NCBI RefSeq assembly: GCF_004114795.1
Contig: NZ_CP035311.1
Location: forward strand, 1-64,000
Length of the DNA: 64,000 bases
Source: Janthinobacterium sp. 17J80-10
GTDB lineage: Bacteria > Pseudomonadota > Gammaproteobacteria > Burkholderiales > Burkholderiaceae_D
Reading direction: 5' to 3'
Each line of letters opens with the position of its first letter. Position 1 is the first letter of the stretch. The position numbers were made by a program, and so were the translations under genes. The notes below the pieces were generated by a model, which was given only the letters and a program-made list of their open reading frames with translations, ran no database searches and was not told the DNA's origin. Shown piece after piece: positions 1-9,252 of this stretch.

Positions 1-512
1 TCGTAATTGACTTCTTCGACGTTGCCATTGAAATCCGTGAACGGGCCATCCTTGATGCGGACCATTTCGCCCACTTCGTACAAGACCTTGGGACGCGGCT
101 TTTCAACGCCTTCCTGCATTTGCTGCATGATCTTGTCGACTTCATGCGGCGGAATCGGCGTAGGCTTGTTGGACTTGCCACCGATGAAACCGGTCACCTT
201 GTTGGTGTTTTTCACCAGGTGCCAGGTATCGTCCGTCATTTCCATCTCAACCAGGACATAGCCCGGGAAGAAACGACGTTCGGTCACTGCCTTGTGACCG
301 TTCTTGACTTCGATAACTTCTTCAGTCGGGACAAGGATCTGGCCAAACTGGCCTTCCATGCCCGCGCGTGCAACACGCTCGACCAGAGCGCGCTGAACGC
401 TTTTTTCCATGCCGGAATAAACATGCACCACGTACCAGCGCTTCTTGCTGGCAGCGACAGGCGCGACGCCTTCGGCTGCTGCCGGCACGTCACCTTGAAT
501 ATTCTCGCTCAT
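1..512 (-). CDS. nusG: Transcription termination/antitermination protein NusG (C-terminus cut by window edge)
   Basis: NusG binds RNA polymerase near the clamp, suppresses pausing and links transcription to Rho or to the ribosome (NusE). The translation starts [15 protein letters not shown] and then has the NGN-domain hallmarks [14 protein letters not shown], the segment [13 protein letters not shown], and VTGFIGG. The last visible part, [12 protein letters not shown], is the start of the KOW domain. About 170 residues are present; the remaining KOW strands lie beyond base 1. The start ATG (510-512) sits 2 nt after the secE stop codon, so the two genes are translationally close, as in most bacteria. 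Identification is secure. Confidence 0.97.
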   Translation of the reverse strand, partial: MSENIQGDVPAAAEGVAPVAASKKRWYVVHVYSGMEKSVQRALVERVARAGMEGQFGQILVPTEEVIEVKNGHKAVTERRFFPGYVLVEMEMTDDTWHLVKNTNKVTGFIGGKSNKPTPIPPHEVDKIMQQMQEGVEKPRPKVLYEVGEMVRIKDGPFTDFNGNVEEVNY

Positions 513-514
513 TA

Positions 515-895
515 TTATTTCCAGCCCAGAATCAGGTCGTACAAAACGACTTCCAGCAGCTTGTCGGTGCCCCAAAGGAAAATCGCCATGACGACGACAA
601 ATCCAAAGACGACACCGGTGATTTGCATGGCTTCTTTGCGCGTGGGCCAAACCACTTTCTTGGCCTCCCGCACCGCCTCCCTGGCAAATGCCAGGAAGTT
701 ACGCCCGGGTTCAGCAGTCCACAGCAACAGCGCTGCAATGACAAGACCACCAACCAGGGCGGCCGCACGCAAGAGCGTTTGCTGGCCAGCCAACACATAA
801 AAACCAACAACACCTGCAAGCACGACACACACGGCCAATGCGACCTTGATTTTGTCGCTGGACGTGCTTACGGTCTGTACGGGATTGTTAGACAT
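515..895 (-). CDS. secE: Preprotein translocase subunit SecE
   Basis: SecE is the small membrane subunit that clamps SecY in the SecYEG channel. The 126-residue product begins [13 protein letters not shown]. It has two N-terminal membrane segments (about residues 17-33 and 39-57), then the conserved cytoplasmic amphipathic segment [17 protein letters not shown], then a third membrane segment (about 87-110). The three-segment form is typical of proteobacteria. An upstream in-frame ATG at 985 would extend the protein into the tRNA-Trp gene and is rejected; the start at 893-895 fits the family. It lies between tRNA-Trp and nusG, the usual order. Confidence 0.95.
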   Translation of the reverse strand: MSNNPVQTVSTSSDKIKVALAVCVVLAGVVGFYVLAGQQTLLRAAALVGGLVIAALLLWTAEPGRNFLAFAREAVREAKKVVWPTRKEAMQITGVVFGFVVVMAIFLWGTDKLLEVVLYDLILGWK

Positions 896-932
896 ACTTT
901 TTTTTGCTTTCGGTGCCCTGCACCTGAATCGG

Positions 933-1008
933 TGGCAGGGGCGGAGGGCCTCGAACCCCCAACCTACGGTTTTGGAGACCGTCACTCTGCCAATTGAGCT
1001 ACGCCCCT
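933..1008 (-). tRNA. tRNA-Trp (anticodon CCA)
   Basis: A 76-nt cloverleaf with encoded CCA. The acceptor strand AGGGGCG pairs with CGCCCCT, the anticodon loop reads CTCCAAA giving CCA, and the T arm contains GGTTCGAG. It lies between tuf and secE, the standard place for this tRNA in beta- and gammaproteobacteria, and is probably cut out of the tuf-secE-nusG transcript. Confidence 0.97.
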
Positions 1009-1108
1009 ACAGCTAACTTTTAAACACGAAGTCCAAGAATAAGTTCCCAGCCCCGCGCTCCAACCAATTGAGGACAGGGCGCTTCACGCCCCACCCTCAA
1101 CACATCGA

Positions 1109-2299
1109 TTACTCGATGATTTTAGCGACGACGCCGGCGCCGACGGTACGACCGCCTTCGCGGATCGCGAAGCGCAGGCCTTCTTCCATGGCGATCGGAT
1201 TGATCAGCGTTACCGTGATCGAAACGTTATCACCAGGCATGACCATCTCTTTATCCTTCGGCAACTCGATCGAACCAGTCACGTCCGTGGTACGGAAGTA
1301 GAACTGCGGACGGTAGTTGTTGAAGAACGGGGTGTGACGGCCGCCTTCGTCTTTCGACAGAACATAGATCTCGCCGGTGAAATGCTTGTGCGGCTTGATC
1401 GAACCCGGCTTGGCCAACACCTGGCCACGCTCGACGTCTTCACGCTTGGTGCCGCGCAGCAGCACGCCAACGTTGTCGCCGGCTTGACCTTGATCCAGCA
1501 GCTTGCGGAACATTTCCACGCCGGTGCAGGTGGTGGTCTGGGTGTCACGGATACCGACGATTTCCAGCGATTCGCCAACCTTGACGATGCCGCGCTCGAC
1601 ACGGCCGGTCACCACGGTACCGCGGCCCGAGATCGAGAACACATCTTCGACCGGCAGCAGGAACGCGCCATCAACTGCACGTTCAGGCGTCGGGATGTAG
1701 CTGTCGAGTGCCTCAGCCAGCTTCAGGATGGCTTGCTCGCCCAGCGGACCAGTGTCGCCTTCCAGCGCCAGCTTGGCCGAACCCTGGATGATAGGCAGGT
1801 CGTCGCCCGGGAATTCATACTTGGAAAGCAGCTCGCGCACTTCCATTTCAACCAGTTCCAGCAGCTCTGCGTCATCCACCATGTCGCACTTGTTCAGGAA
1901 CACGATGATGTACGGCACGCCAACCTGGCGCGCCAGCAGGATGTGCTCGCGGGTCTGCGGCATCGGGCCGTCAGCAGCCGAGCACACCAGGATCGCGCCG
2001 TCCATCTGCGCTGCGCCAGTGATCATGTTCTTGACATAGTCAGCGTGGCCCGGGCAGTCAACGTGGGCGTAGTGGCGGTTAGCCGTTTCGTATTCAACGT
2101 GCGCGGTGTTGATGGTGATGCCGCGTGCTTTTTCTTCCGGTGCCGCATCGATCTGGTCGTATGCCTTGGCTTCGCCGCCGAACTTCTTCGACAGCACCGT
2201 TGCAATTGCCGCGGTCAGGGTGGTCTTGCCATGGTCAACGTGACCAATGGTGCCGACGTTCACGTGCGGTTTCGTCCGCTCAAACTTGCCTTTTGCCAT
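1109..2299 (-). CDS. tuf: Elongation factor Tu
   Basis: EF-Tu delivers aminoacyl-tRNA to the ribosome with GTP hydrolysis. The 396-residue protein has the P-loop GHVDHGKT (about residues 19-26), the switch motif DCPGH (about 81-85), the guanine-binding NKCD (about 136-139) and the C-terminal domain ending in [10 protein letters not shown]. Length and sequence are full and canonical. It follows tRNA-Tyr, tRNA-Gly and tRNA-Thr on the same strand and precedes tRNA-Trp, so it is part of the tRNA-tufB type transcription unit; a second tuf copy near the str operon is usual in this group but lies outside the window. Confidence 0.98.
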   Translation of the reverse strand: MAKGKFERTKPHVNVGTIGHVDHGKTTLTAAIATVLSKKFGGEAKAYDQIDAAPEEKARGITINTAHVEYETANRHYAHVDCPGHADYVKNMITGAAQMDGAILVCSAADGPMPQTREHILLARQVGVPYIIVFLNKCDMVDDAELLELVEMEVRELLSKYEFPGDDLPIIQGSAKLALEGDTGPLGEQAILKLAEALDSYIPTPERAVDGAFLLPVEDVFSISGRGTVVTGRVERGIVKVGESLEIVGIRDTQTTTCTGVEMFRKLLDQGQAGDNVGVLLRGTKREDVERGQVLAKPGSIKPHKHFTGEIYVLSKDEGGRHTPFFNNYRPQFYFRTTDVTGSIELPKDKEMVMPGDNVSITVTLINPIAMEEGLRFAIREGGRTVGAGVVAKIIE

Positions 2300-2428
2300 C
2301 TTAGACTCCTAACGATAGTATGAGAATGTTCAGGCACGCGCCCGACCGTCTTGCTGAAACAACTGATTGGCGGACAAGCCACCCGGCGCATCGCTGTGCC
2401 AGACACCCGGTCCACCAACCTTGACATA

Positions 2429-2503
<75 letters not shown>

Positions 2504-2546
2504 TTACTTTGCTGTCCGATGCCCTTCGACACGTCCAACATATACC

Positions 2547-2620
2547 TGGAGCGGGTGAAGGGAATCGAACCCTCGTCATAAGCTTGGAAGGCTTCAGCTC
2601 TACCATTGAGCTACACCCGC
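2547..2620 (-). tRNA. tRNA-Gly (anticodon TCC)
   Basis: A 74-nt tRNA with encoded CCA. The acceptor GCGGGTG pairs with CACCCGC, the anticodon loop CTTCCAAG gives TCC, and the T loop is GGTTCGATTCC. It sits between tRNA-Tyr and tRNA-Thr, matching the tyrU-glyT-thrT-tufB order of Escherichia coli. Confidence 0.96.
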
Positions 2621-2704
2621 GAGGACTACAATTTTTAGCCACGCACTTGCGGCGCACGACTTACTTCAAACCACTCTAGTTTTCTCTGCGCCGGTCCTTG
2701 GACC

Positions 2705-2790
2705 TGGTGGAGGGGGCTGGATTCGAACCAGCGTACTCGTAAGAGGGCAGATTTACAGTCTGCTGCCATTAACCACTCGGCCACCCCTCC
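2705..2790 (-). tRNA. tRNA-Tyr (anticodon GTA)
   Basis: An 86-nt class II tRNA with a long variable arm and encoded CCA. The acceptor GGAGGGG pairs with CCCCTCC, and the anticodon loop CTGTAAA gives GTA. It is the first gene of the tRNA-tuf operon, with a sigma-70 promoter just upstream. Confidence 0.96.
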
Positions 2791-2804
2791 GCAGGGAACC
2801 CCAA

Positions 2805-2833
2805 ACTATAGATATCGGAAGGGCTTTTGTCAA
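2805..2833 (-). promoter_or_regulatory. Sigma-70 promoter of the tRNA-Tyr/Gly/Thr-tuf operon
   Basis: On the minus strand a perfect TTGACA (2828-2833) is separated by 17 bp from TATAGT (2805-2810). The -10 box ends 14 nt upstream of the first tRNA-Tyr base. A strong promoter is what this highly expressed operon needs. Seen directly in sequence; function inferred. Confidence 0.8.
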
Positions 2834-2976
2834 CGGGCATTCTGCATTTGCCTGCATTTTTTTGCGGAAATGGGGTCTTCGCCCCCATGGAAGAGTCCTG
2901 CGGACGCAACACTGCGAGCAAAATGTTGTGAATTTTACTCTGCCGCCACGGCTGGCCGGGCGGGTGCTTGGCTGCG

Positions 2977-3960
2977 TCAGAACCGTGTTTCGCGGGCAGC
3001 GCGCAGGAAGTTGTCGAGAATCGGCGTGCAGTCCAGTAAGCCCGGTGTGCCGATGCGGTGAAATTCCGGATGCCATTGCAATCCCATGACAAAGGGAGCC
3101 TTGCGGTAACGAATCGCCTCGACGATATTGTCACTGCCGGAGACGGCTTCCACAGCCAGATCGCGGCCCAGTTCGTTGACCGCCTGGTGGTGGATTGAAT
3201 TCACCAGCGGATCGGCATGCCCGGAAAACATTTGGGCCAGGGATGAGCCCTGCGGGAACTGGATCGGATGGTAATGGCTGTCGTAGGCATCGTGCACATG
3301 CGGTATCGCGGTGGGCACGTCTGTGGCAATGTCCTGGAAAAGCGTGCCGCCAAAGGCGACATTGATTAATTGACAGCCTCGGCAGATACCCAGGACCGGC
3401 TTGCCTGCCTCAATGAATTCATGCAGCAACTCCAGTTCATACATGTCGCGGGCGCGGTCGCCACTCCATTCCGGCCGGGTCGCGGCCTGGCTGTAAGACT
3501 GCGGCGACACATCGGCGCCGCCTTGCAACACCAGTCCGTCGAGGTGCTTTGCGTAGTCACGCAGACGAATATTGCTCGGATGCAATAAACCGGCATTATT
3601 TACTGTCGGAATCATGAAAACCAGCACATCGCGCGACATGACCCATTGGGCAATCGATTCTTCGAGGTACTGCAGGGTTTTACCGCGCAATCCCTTGGCC
3701 CCCTCTTCGGGATGAAAAATGCGGGCGGAAACACCAATGCGCAGGGTCCGGCGCATCAGGCGGCGGCCGATCTGGTCAGAAGCGCTGCGCAGGCGGCCCG
3801 CGACGATTTTCCAGGCCAGCGTCCATGGCGCCTCATCCTGTTTCAGGTAGGATGGAATGGCAAGAGATTGACTTTTCAGGTCTCGTGCAGGATGCGAGCG
3901 CTCACTATCCTGCACTGCATCTGGGGTTACGGCGGCTGGGGGATCGTTAGGATTTTGCAT
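2977..3960 (-). CDS. Class I glutamine amidotransferase-like hydrolase (peptidase C26, gamma-glutamyl-GABA hydrolase-like)
   Basis: The 327-residue product (starting MQNPNDPP) carries a class I GATase fold. The oxyanion region LVLQGGADVSP, the nucleophile elbow GICRGCQLINVAFGG with catalytic Cys, and the C-terminal QWHPEF with catalytic His are all present. This pattern matches PuuD-like gamma-glutamyl-gamma-aminobutyrate hydrolases rather than amidotransferases with a synthase partner. About 70 N-terminal residues precede the fold and lack a recognisable domain. The upstream ATG at 4008 is possible but would start near the arsC-like gene promoter; 3960 is preferred. No other putrescine-catabolism gene is adjacent, so the substrate is unknown. 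Confidence 0.85.
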   Translation of the reverse strand: MQNPNDPPAAVTPDAVQDSERSHPARDLKSQSLAIPSYLKQDEAPWTLAWKIVAGRLRSASDQIGRRLMRRTLRIGVSARIFHPEEGAKGLRGKTLQYLEESIAQWVMSRDVLVFMIPTVNNAGLLHPSNIRLRDYAKHLDGLVLQGGADVSPQSYSQAATRPEWSGDRARDMYELELLHEFIEAGKPVLGICRGCQLINVAFGGTLFQDIATDVPTAIPHVHDAYDSHYHPIQFPQGSSLAQMFSGHADPLVNSIHHQAVNELGRDLAVEAVSGSDNIVEAIRYRKAPFVMGLQWHPEFHRIGTPGLLDCTPILDNFLRAARETRF

Positions 3961-4067
3961 CGTATTGAGTTTAAAACCAGGACAAATATAGACCATCAAC
4001 AATACCAAATTATCCTGGCATCCCAGAAGATGGATAAAATTACCGGGAATTCATTATATTTTTTCTC

Positions 4068-4430
4068 ATGATTACTCTTTTCCATAATCCGCGCTGCTCG
4101 AAGTCACGCGAAGCCCTGGCGATCCTTGAAAATTTTGCGCAGGTCCAAGGCATTTCCCTGGAAGTCGTCGATTACCAGAAAACGCCCTTGAGTCTGGTGC
4201 AGTTGACCGAATTGCACGCGCAACTCGGTGGCGCGGTGCGCGACATGGTCCGCACGAACGAAGATGAATACGCCGCACTCAAGCTCGCCGATGCCGGCGA
4301 CGCCGAATTGCTGGCAGCCCTGGCCCGCCATCCGCGCTTGCTGCAGCGGCCAATCGCGGCCTGGCGCGGACGGGCGCTGGTGGCACGACCACCGGAGCAA
4401 TTGGTTCCCTGGCTGGGCGACGCCATCTGA
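4068..4430 (+). CDS. arsC: ArsC family (glutaredoxin-dependent arsenate reductase-like) protein
   Basis: A 120-residue protein with the ArsC signature FHNPRCSKSR, in which Cys10 matches the catalytic Cys of plasmid R773-type ArsC. Later conserved points are DYQKTPL, VRTNEDEYAAL and the segment RHPRLLQRPIA with the Arg-Pro expected in ArsC. The length is that of ArsC/YffB-like proteins. No arsR or arsB lies nearby, so a role in arsenate detoxification is the family inference only; many chromosomal homologues have unproved substrates. Convergent with the TPR response regulator downstream. Confidence 0.85.
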   Translation: MITLFHNPRCSKSREALAILENFAQVQGISLEVVDYQKTPLSLVQLTELHAQLGGAVRDMVRTNEDEYAALKLADAGDAELLAALARHPRLLQRPIAAWRGRALVARPPEQLVPWLGDAI

Positions 4431-4482
4431 GGGAAAAGGCCCGCCCCGGCGCCAGGCAGCACGATGGGCACAGGCTGTCGGC

Positions 4483-6096
4483 TCAGCCCTGACCGTGCTT
4501 GCGGGTTATTTGCCGGTACAACTCGGTTAGCGGCGCCAGGCGCGGATTGGTGGGCTCAAGCTGGCGCGCACGATCAATCAATAACCGGCAGCGCTCGCCC
4601 ATCTGGCGCTCCCAGCCCATATTTTCAAGATATTTCAGAATTGCCACGGCGGCATTAAAGATGACCTGGGGATTGTCCGGCAGTTTTTGCACGGCTGCCT
4701 GCATTGATTCCACGGCCCCCTTGTAATCCCCCTGGCGGGCTTTGTCAGCGCCTGAATTCACCAACTCCACCACCTGGCGCCGGCTTTCCTGGGCGGTTTT
4801 TTGCGCCAGGTCGGTGCGGCCATGCCGTTCGAATACGCTCATGGCCCTGGCCATTTCCGCACCGTTGGCGGCATTGTTCATCACATCGAGCAAGACATCG
4901 CTGGCGCCCTGCTCCAGATTATTGGCCAGGCAGGCATTGGCCAGCACCATTTTCATCTCTGCCGACATGCCGGCCTGGTCGCGACAGGCCGCCACGGCTG
5001 CTTCCAGCTCCTGCGCCGCACGCGCGGCATCGCCCAGGGTTTCATGGAGCAAGGCAGAAGAAAGCGCCCGGCAGGCAGGCATCTTGTCATTGCCATTCAG
5101 GGACTTTTGCAAGTCGCGGATGACGGTGGCCGCTTGCTGGGTATCGCCCTTGGTCACGAGCGTCTTGACCAGTTTCACATGGTCTTCCGGATCACGGAAT
5201 TCAGAATAACGTGCCTTGCTGACGACTTGCTGGAAGGAGCGCTCGGCAATCGTGACGTCGCCGGCCTCCAGCGCCACTTCACCCAATCTGCGCAAGCGCC
5301 GTACGGCATGGGGCGAAACCGCCACGGCGCCTTGCAAGACTTGCTGGGCCTGGGCAAGTTGTCCGGCCCGTTCATGCGTTTTGGCCAACCAGTCGTAGGC
5401 ATCCATGTAGCGGCTGTTTTCTTCGACCAGCGCCGTCAGGAGGCCTTCGGCTTCGCTGAAGCGCTCCTGCTGGTACAACGATTTGGCCAGGCCCAGGCGA
5501 GCCCAGGCGACCGTGCGCAGCTCGATCAATTGCCGGTAAATGGCTTCGGCTTGCTGCGCTTCACCCTGCGTTATGTGCAATTCTGCACGCAAGCGCAAGA
5601 AATCGTTGGCATAGCGTGGGTGGCTGGCTTCGCCCTGAATGCAGGTTTCGATCGCTTCGCGCAAGTGGCTTTGCGCGATCAACTGGTGCACCGGCTGAAA
5701 AATCGCACGCTTGTCGAGGGCGCGGGTGATACGGTCGAGCAGCATGTCGGCCGTAAAGGGCTTGAGTATGTAATCGGTCGGCCCCAATTCAGCCGCACTC
5801 ACGACTTTTGTAAATGCCCGCTCGGCCGTGACGATGAAGTAAATGGCCCAGAGACTGATGATGTTGTTGTGACGCAAATCTTCCAGCAATTGCTGGCCAT
5901 CCTGGCCTTCGCCCAGGTCATATTCACAGATGATGATGTCGTAAGCCTTCCCCTGCAACTGGCGAATGGCCGTGCCGGCGCTGACGGCATGTTCGATTTT
6001 GGTCAGGTGGCACAAATTGAGCATGTTGTGCAAATTGGCGCGCATCCCCTGGTTGGGATCGATTATCAACGCAGTAAGTTGGCTAAAGTCGGTCAT
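4483..6096 (-). CDS. Response regulator receiver protein with TPR-repeat output
   Basis: 537 residues. The N-terminal CheY-like receiver (about 1-125) has the acidic start LIIDPNQG, the phospho-acceptor segment IIICEYDLGEG (Asp near 60) and YILKPFT with the conserved Lys. The rest (about 150-530) is helical with TPR-like pairs, for example AEAIYRQLIELRTVAWARLGLAKSL and AYDWLAKTHERAGQ. There is no DNA-binding or enzymatic output, so signalling is probably through protein contacts. Similar CheY-TPR proteins occur widely in beta- and gammaproteobacteria without a settled role. No histidine kinase is adjacent. Confidence 0.85.
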   Translation of the reverse strand: MTDFSQLTALIIDPNQGMRANLHNMLNLCHLTKIEHAVSAGTAIRQLQGKAYDIIICEYDLGEGQDGQQLLEDLRHNNIISLWAIYFIVTAERAFTKVVSAAELGPTDYILKPFTADMLLDRITRALDKRAIFQPVHQLIAQSHLREAIETCIQGEASHPRYANDFLRLRAELHITQGEAQQAEAIYRQLIELRTVAWARLGLAKSLYQQERFSEAEGLLTALVEENSRYMDAYDWLAKTHERAGQLAQAQQVLQGAVAVSPHAVRRLRRLGEVALEAGDVTIAERSFQQVVSKARYSEFRDPEDHVKLVKTLVTKGDTQQAATVIRDLQKSLNGNDKMPACRALSSALLHETLGDAARAAQELEAAVAACRDQAGMSAEMKMVLANACLANNLEQGASDVLLDVMNNAANGAEMARAMSVFERHGRTDLAQKTAQESRRQVVELVNSGADKARQGDYKGAVESMQAAVQKLPDNPQVIFNAAVAILKYLENMGWERQMGERCRLLIDRARQLEPTNPRLAPLTELYRQITRKHGQG

Positions 6097-6343
6097 CTGT
6101 CAGGCCAGCATGGGGCTGGTTGCGCTCGTATGTGGAAGGGTTTGTCGTTCCAGTATATTACGGACTAGCAATAATGCCGAGGCTAGTGTTGCTTTGAGGC
6201 ATTCAACTGGAATTTCCCCTGGAAATGCGGCATTACGCTGCCCACGCAGCGGTAAGCGTCAATGCATGGCAGATCAGGGCAGCAGTGAATCCCGAGCTTT
6301 TCCAGCCATGGCAACAGTGCGATTAATCAGGTCTGAATGTCAT

Positions 6344-7747
6344 TTATTTGATCGCACGAGGCTTCATGCCCCAGGCAGCGACCATCGCGACAATACACGC
6401 GGCGGCGACGAAGATGAAGGTTTCGTCGAAAGCGCGGATCTGGGAGTCGGGACTTGCCTGGTGGGCCGCGAGCCGCCACTGCAAAACAACGCCTGCAACA
6501 CTGACGCCAATGGCGCCGCCCAGTTGGCGCAGAAAATTCATTGCACTGGCGCCCTGCGCGATCAAGTCGGATTCGATCCCGCGCAGCGCTCCCAGGCTCA
6601 GGGCAGGCACGACCAGCCCCAAGCCGATCCGGCCAATCACGACCCATGCCATGATGGCCAGGTAATGGGTCGTCGGCGTGCCTAAGGCCATCAAAACAAA
6701 GGATAACGCCATCAATGCCAATCCGCCTGAAACCAGCAGATTGGCGGGGATGCGGTCAGCCAGCCTGCCACCCAAGGGGATGACCAGCGCCAGGACGATT
6801 CCTGCCGGCAATAAAATCAAGCCAGCAGTGGAAGGCGCGTAATGGCGTGCAGATTGCATATAGACCGGCAAAAGATAAGTCGAGCCGAACAGGCTCATGC
6901 CATAAATAAATGCCACCAAGGCACCGCTAGCAAACTGCCGGTAAGCAAACAGTTTCATGCTCAATAGCGGTTCGACGGCGCGGCGCTGATACGCCACGAA
7001 ACCAATCAGGCAAACGACACCCAGCAACAAGAGCGCACTGCCTTGCAGGGCGGCGCTATGCAAGGCAACCAAGCCGTTGAGCAAGCTGACAGTGGCGACG
7101 CCCATTAGCAGCAAGCCGCGCCAGTCGAGTGGTTTGTTACTGCCCATCATCGGCGCATTCTGCGCCAGGTAACGCCGGCTCAAGGCCAGTACGATCAGGC
7201 AGAACGGCACCACCACCAAAAAAATCGAGCGCCAGCCAAAATGCTCGACCAGGATGCCGCCGACGGCGGGCGCGATGGCGGGCGCCAGGACGACGCCGAA
7301 GCCGAAGATCCCCATCGCCTTGCCCTGCTCGCGTGCATCGAAGGAACGCATGATGATGATCGCGGGAATTGGCTGCAGGATGCCGGACGCCAGCCCTTCG
7401 AGCACCCGCATCGACAGCAACATGGCGTAATTGACGCTCATGGCACCAACCACGCCGCCAACCAGCAACAGCAAGATGGTGCCAATATAGGTGTGACGCA
7501 AGCCAAACCGCTGCAGCATCCACGGCGTCAGCAGCATCGACAGCGTCATCGCCAGCATGAAACTGGTCGCAACCCACTGGACACGCTCCTGGCCAAGAGC
7601 GAAATGACGGCTCAGGTCGGGAATCGCGACGTTGACGATGGTGGAAGACATGATCGATGCGGTCGTGCCGATCAATACCGTGATCAGTACCAGCCATTTA
7701 TAGCGTTCACCATGGCGGGAGCGCAATTCTTCCAGGGTAAGGGGCAT
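6344..7747 (-). CDS. MFS transporter, DHA2 (EmrB/QacA-like) drug exporter
   Basis: About 467 residues from MPLTLEELRSRHGERYKW, with many predicted membrane helices in the 14-helix style. The first helix region TASIMSSTIVNVAIPDLSRHF is the DHA2 motif (the D1-like IVNVAIP), motif C-like stretches rich in Gly/Pro follow (GVVLAPAIAPAVGG), and RLADRIPANLL is a second-half motif A. Probably a proton-driven exporter; the substrate is unknown, and no HlyD/EmrA partner is adjacent. The upstream ATG at 7780 overlaps the DUF2905 gene; 7747 is chosen. Confidence 0.88.
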   Translation of the reverse strand: MPLTLEELRSRHGERYKWLVLITVLIGTTASIMSSTIVNVAIPDLSRHFALGQERVQWVATSFMLAMTLSMLLTPWMLQRFGLRHTYIGTILLLLVGGVVGAMSVNYAMLLSMRVLEGLASGILQPIPAIIIMRSFDAREQGKAMGIFGFGVVLAPAIAPAVGGILVEHFGWRSIFLVVVPFCLIVLALSRRYLAQNAPMMGSNKPLDWRGLLLMGVATVSLLNGLVALHSAALQGSALLLLGVVCLIGFVAYQRRAVEPLLSMKLFAYRQFASGALVAFIYGMSLFGSTYLLPVYMQSARHYAPSTAGLILLPAGIVLALVIPLGGRLADRIPANLLVSGGLALMALSFVLMALGTPTTHYLAIMAWVVIGRIGLGLVVPALSLGALRGIESDLIAQGASAMNFLRQLGGAIGVSVAGVVLQWRLAAHQASPDSQIRAFDETFIFVAAACIVAMVAAWGMKPRAIK

Positions 7748-7763
7748 ACGCGCGAATCCGTGC

Positions 7764-7958
7764 TCAGAGCAGTTTGGCAACGATCAGTGTCACAAAATAC
7801 CACAGCAGAGCGGAACCGAAAGGCAGCGAAACCACACGCCCAAACAGGCGCAGGTGGACGTCGCCAGGCACGCGGCCGACGCCGAGCTTTTCCAGCCACG
7901 GCAACAGCGCGGCAAAAATCATCAACGCGATGAAAATGACGGCCAGCCAGCGGATCAT
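7764..7958 (-). CDS. DUF2905 family small membrane protein
   Basis: A 64-residue protein with two membrane segments (about 3-20 and 44-62) separated by a loop containing GRVPGDVHLRLFGRV. The LGVGRLPGD-like motif is the mark of DUF2905, a small family of unknown function. It lies 21 nt after the methyltransferase gene and 16 nt before the MFS gene on the same strand, so these three are probably cotranscribed. Confidence 0.85.
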   Translation of the reverse strand: MIRWLAVIFIALMIFAALLPWLEKLGVGRVPGDVHLRLFGRVVSLPFGSALLWYFVTLIVAKLL

Positions 7959-7979
7959 GGCATCGCCCCGCCGCGGACC

Positions 7980-9140
7980 TTACAGTTTGTAACTGCGGTC
8001 ATTGCGGGCGAATTTCTCGGGCAATTGCACATGCGTGCCGACCACCAGGACCTTGAACAACTCGCCCATTTCGGCAGGCGACGTGAGCTTTTGCAGGGCG
8101 TTGGCTTGCGGCAGGTAACGCAGGTTGTCCGTCGGCGGCGTGCGCAGCAGGATATCGCCTATACCGGCATCGAGCAGGAAGGCAGCCTGGCTGGCATAGC
8201 CGAGCAAGTCGAGGCCGCCATCCACCGCAGCGCGGGCCATGGCGCTGAAATCAACGTGGGCCGTGATGTCCTGCAGGCCCGGATGAAAGAACGGGTCGTC
8301 GTGGGCGTGGTGGCGGTAATGGCACATCAGGGTGCCCCGGGCACGCTGTCCGAGGTAGTACTCGGCTGCCGGGAAACCGTAATCGACCAGGATGGCAGCG
8401 CCGCCGTGGCCATTCTGGTCATAGCCGGCCACCAGCATGTCGGCCAGCGAGCGCATGAAGGCCGTCGAGACTGGATGCACTTCGGTGAAATAGCCGACTG
8501 GCAGACGCTCGGCATCGGGAATTTGCGCCACCAGCGCCGGCGTACAGGCACGGTCGCGATAGACGAAGCGCTTGTCGGCCAGGCCGATGCCGCGCTCCTT
8601 CCAGCCCTGCTCGGTCTTGACCACCAGGTGCACCGGCATGGCGTCGAGCACTTCATTGCCCAGCACGACGCCGGAAAAAGCGGCAGGGAAATGCTCGAGC
8701 CAGGTCACCTGGGGAAAGCCGCGCAGGGTTTCCTTTTGCCGCGCCCGCAGTTCGCCGGACACTTCGACGATGGCATAGCGGTGCACGGGCACGCCCATGG
8801 TGGCCAGTTCGGTCAGGACGTCACGCGCAAGCTTGCCGCTGCCAGCGCCAAATTCGATGATTTGCGGCGCGCTTTGCGCCATCAGGCCGGCGGCCACCTG
8901 GGCCAGGGTTGCGCCAAAAAGCGGCGTGATTTCCGGCGCGGTTGTAAAATCCCCGTCTTTGCCGAGTTTCGCAGCGCCACCGCTGTAATATCCCAGCCCC
9001 GGCGCATAGAGCGCCAGTTCCATGAAACGCGAGAAGGAAATCCACCCCGAATTGTGGCGGATATCGTTGGCGATCAGGGTTTGCAGGGAGCGGGACGCAT
9101 ACAGGGCGTCGGCGGATGGTTCAGGCAGGTTCAATTGCAT
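7980..9140 (-). CDS. MidA/NDUFAF7-like class I SAM-dependent methyltransferase (COG1565)
   Basis: 386 residues starting MQLNLPEPSADALY. The family signatures are GWISFSRFMELALYAPGLGYYS near the N-terminus, FTTAPEITPLFG, and the SAM-binding IIEFGAGSGKLARDVL. EVLDAMPVHLV and ILVDYGFP are also typical. In mitochondria the homologue NDUFAF7 methylates an arginine of complex I; the bacterial target is not generally known. An in-frame ATG at 9197 adds 19 residues rich in aromatic amino acids and is less likely than the start at 9138-9140. Divergent from the SDR-folB-ttcA operon. Confidence 0.9.
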   Translation of the reverse strand: MQLNLPEPSADALYASRSLQTLIANDIRHNSGWISFSRFMELALYAPGLGYYSGGAAKLGKDGDFTTAPEITPLFGATLAQVAAGLMAQSAPQIIEFGAGSGKLARDVLTELATMGVPVHRYAIVEVSGELRARQKETLRGFPQVTWLEHFPAAFSGVVLGNEVLDAMPVHLVVKTEQGWKERGIGLADKRFVYRDRACTPALVAQIPDAERLPVGYFTEVHPVSTAFMRSLADMLVAGYDQNGHGGAAILVDYGFPAAEYYLGQRARGTLMCHYRHHAHDDPFFHPGLQDITAHVDFSAMARAAVDGGLDLLGYASQAAFLLDAGIGDILLRTPPTDNLRYLPQANALQKLTSPAEMGELFKVLVVGTHVQLPEKFARNDRSYKL

Positions 9141-9252
9141 GGCGCTATTGTAGTAAAAACGGCAAAAGCCGAGTAAAAAATTCATCCTTGGTCGCAATTG
9201 GTCAAGATGACCATGATTGCTTTACCGCAAGTTTGGGCAGACAACCCCGTAT

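Noticed and set aside
1020-1108. Stem-loop GGGGCG-TGAA-GCGCCC after tuf as a terminator
   Set aside because: There is no T run and tRNA-Trp, secE and nusG follow on the same strand; more likely a processing or attenuation structure.
4801-6168. Long plus-strand ORF opposite the TPR response regulator
   Set aside because: It is an antisense shadow of the regulator, with no recognisable domain and low-complexity His/Gln/Arg composition.
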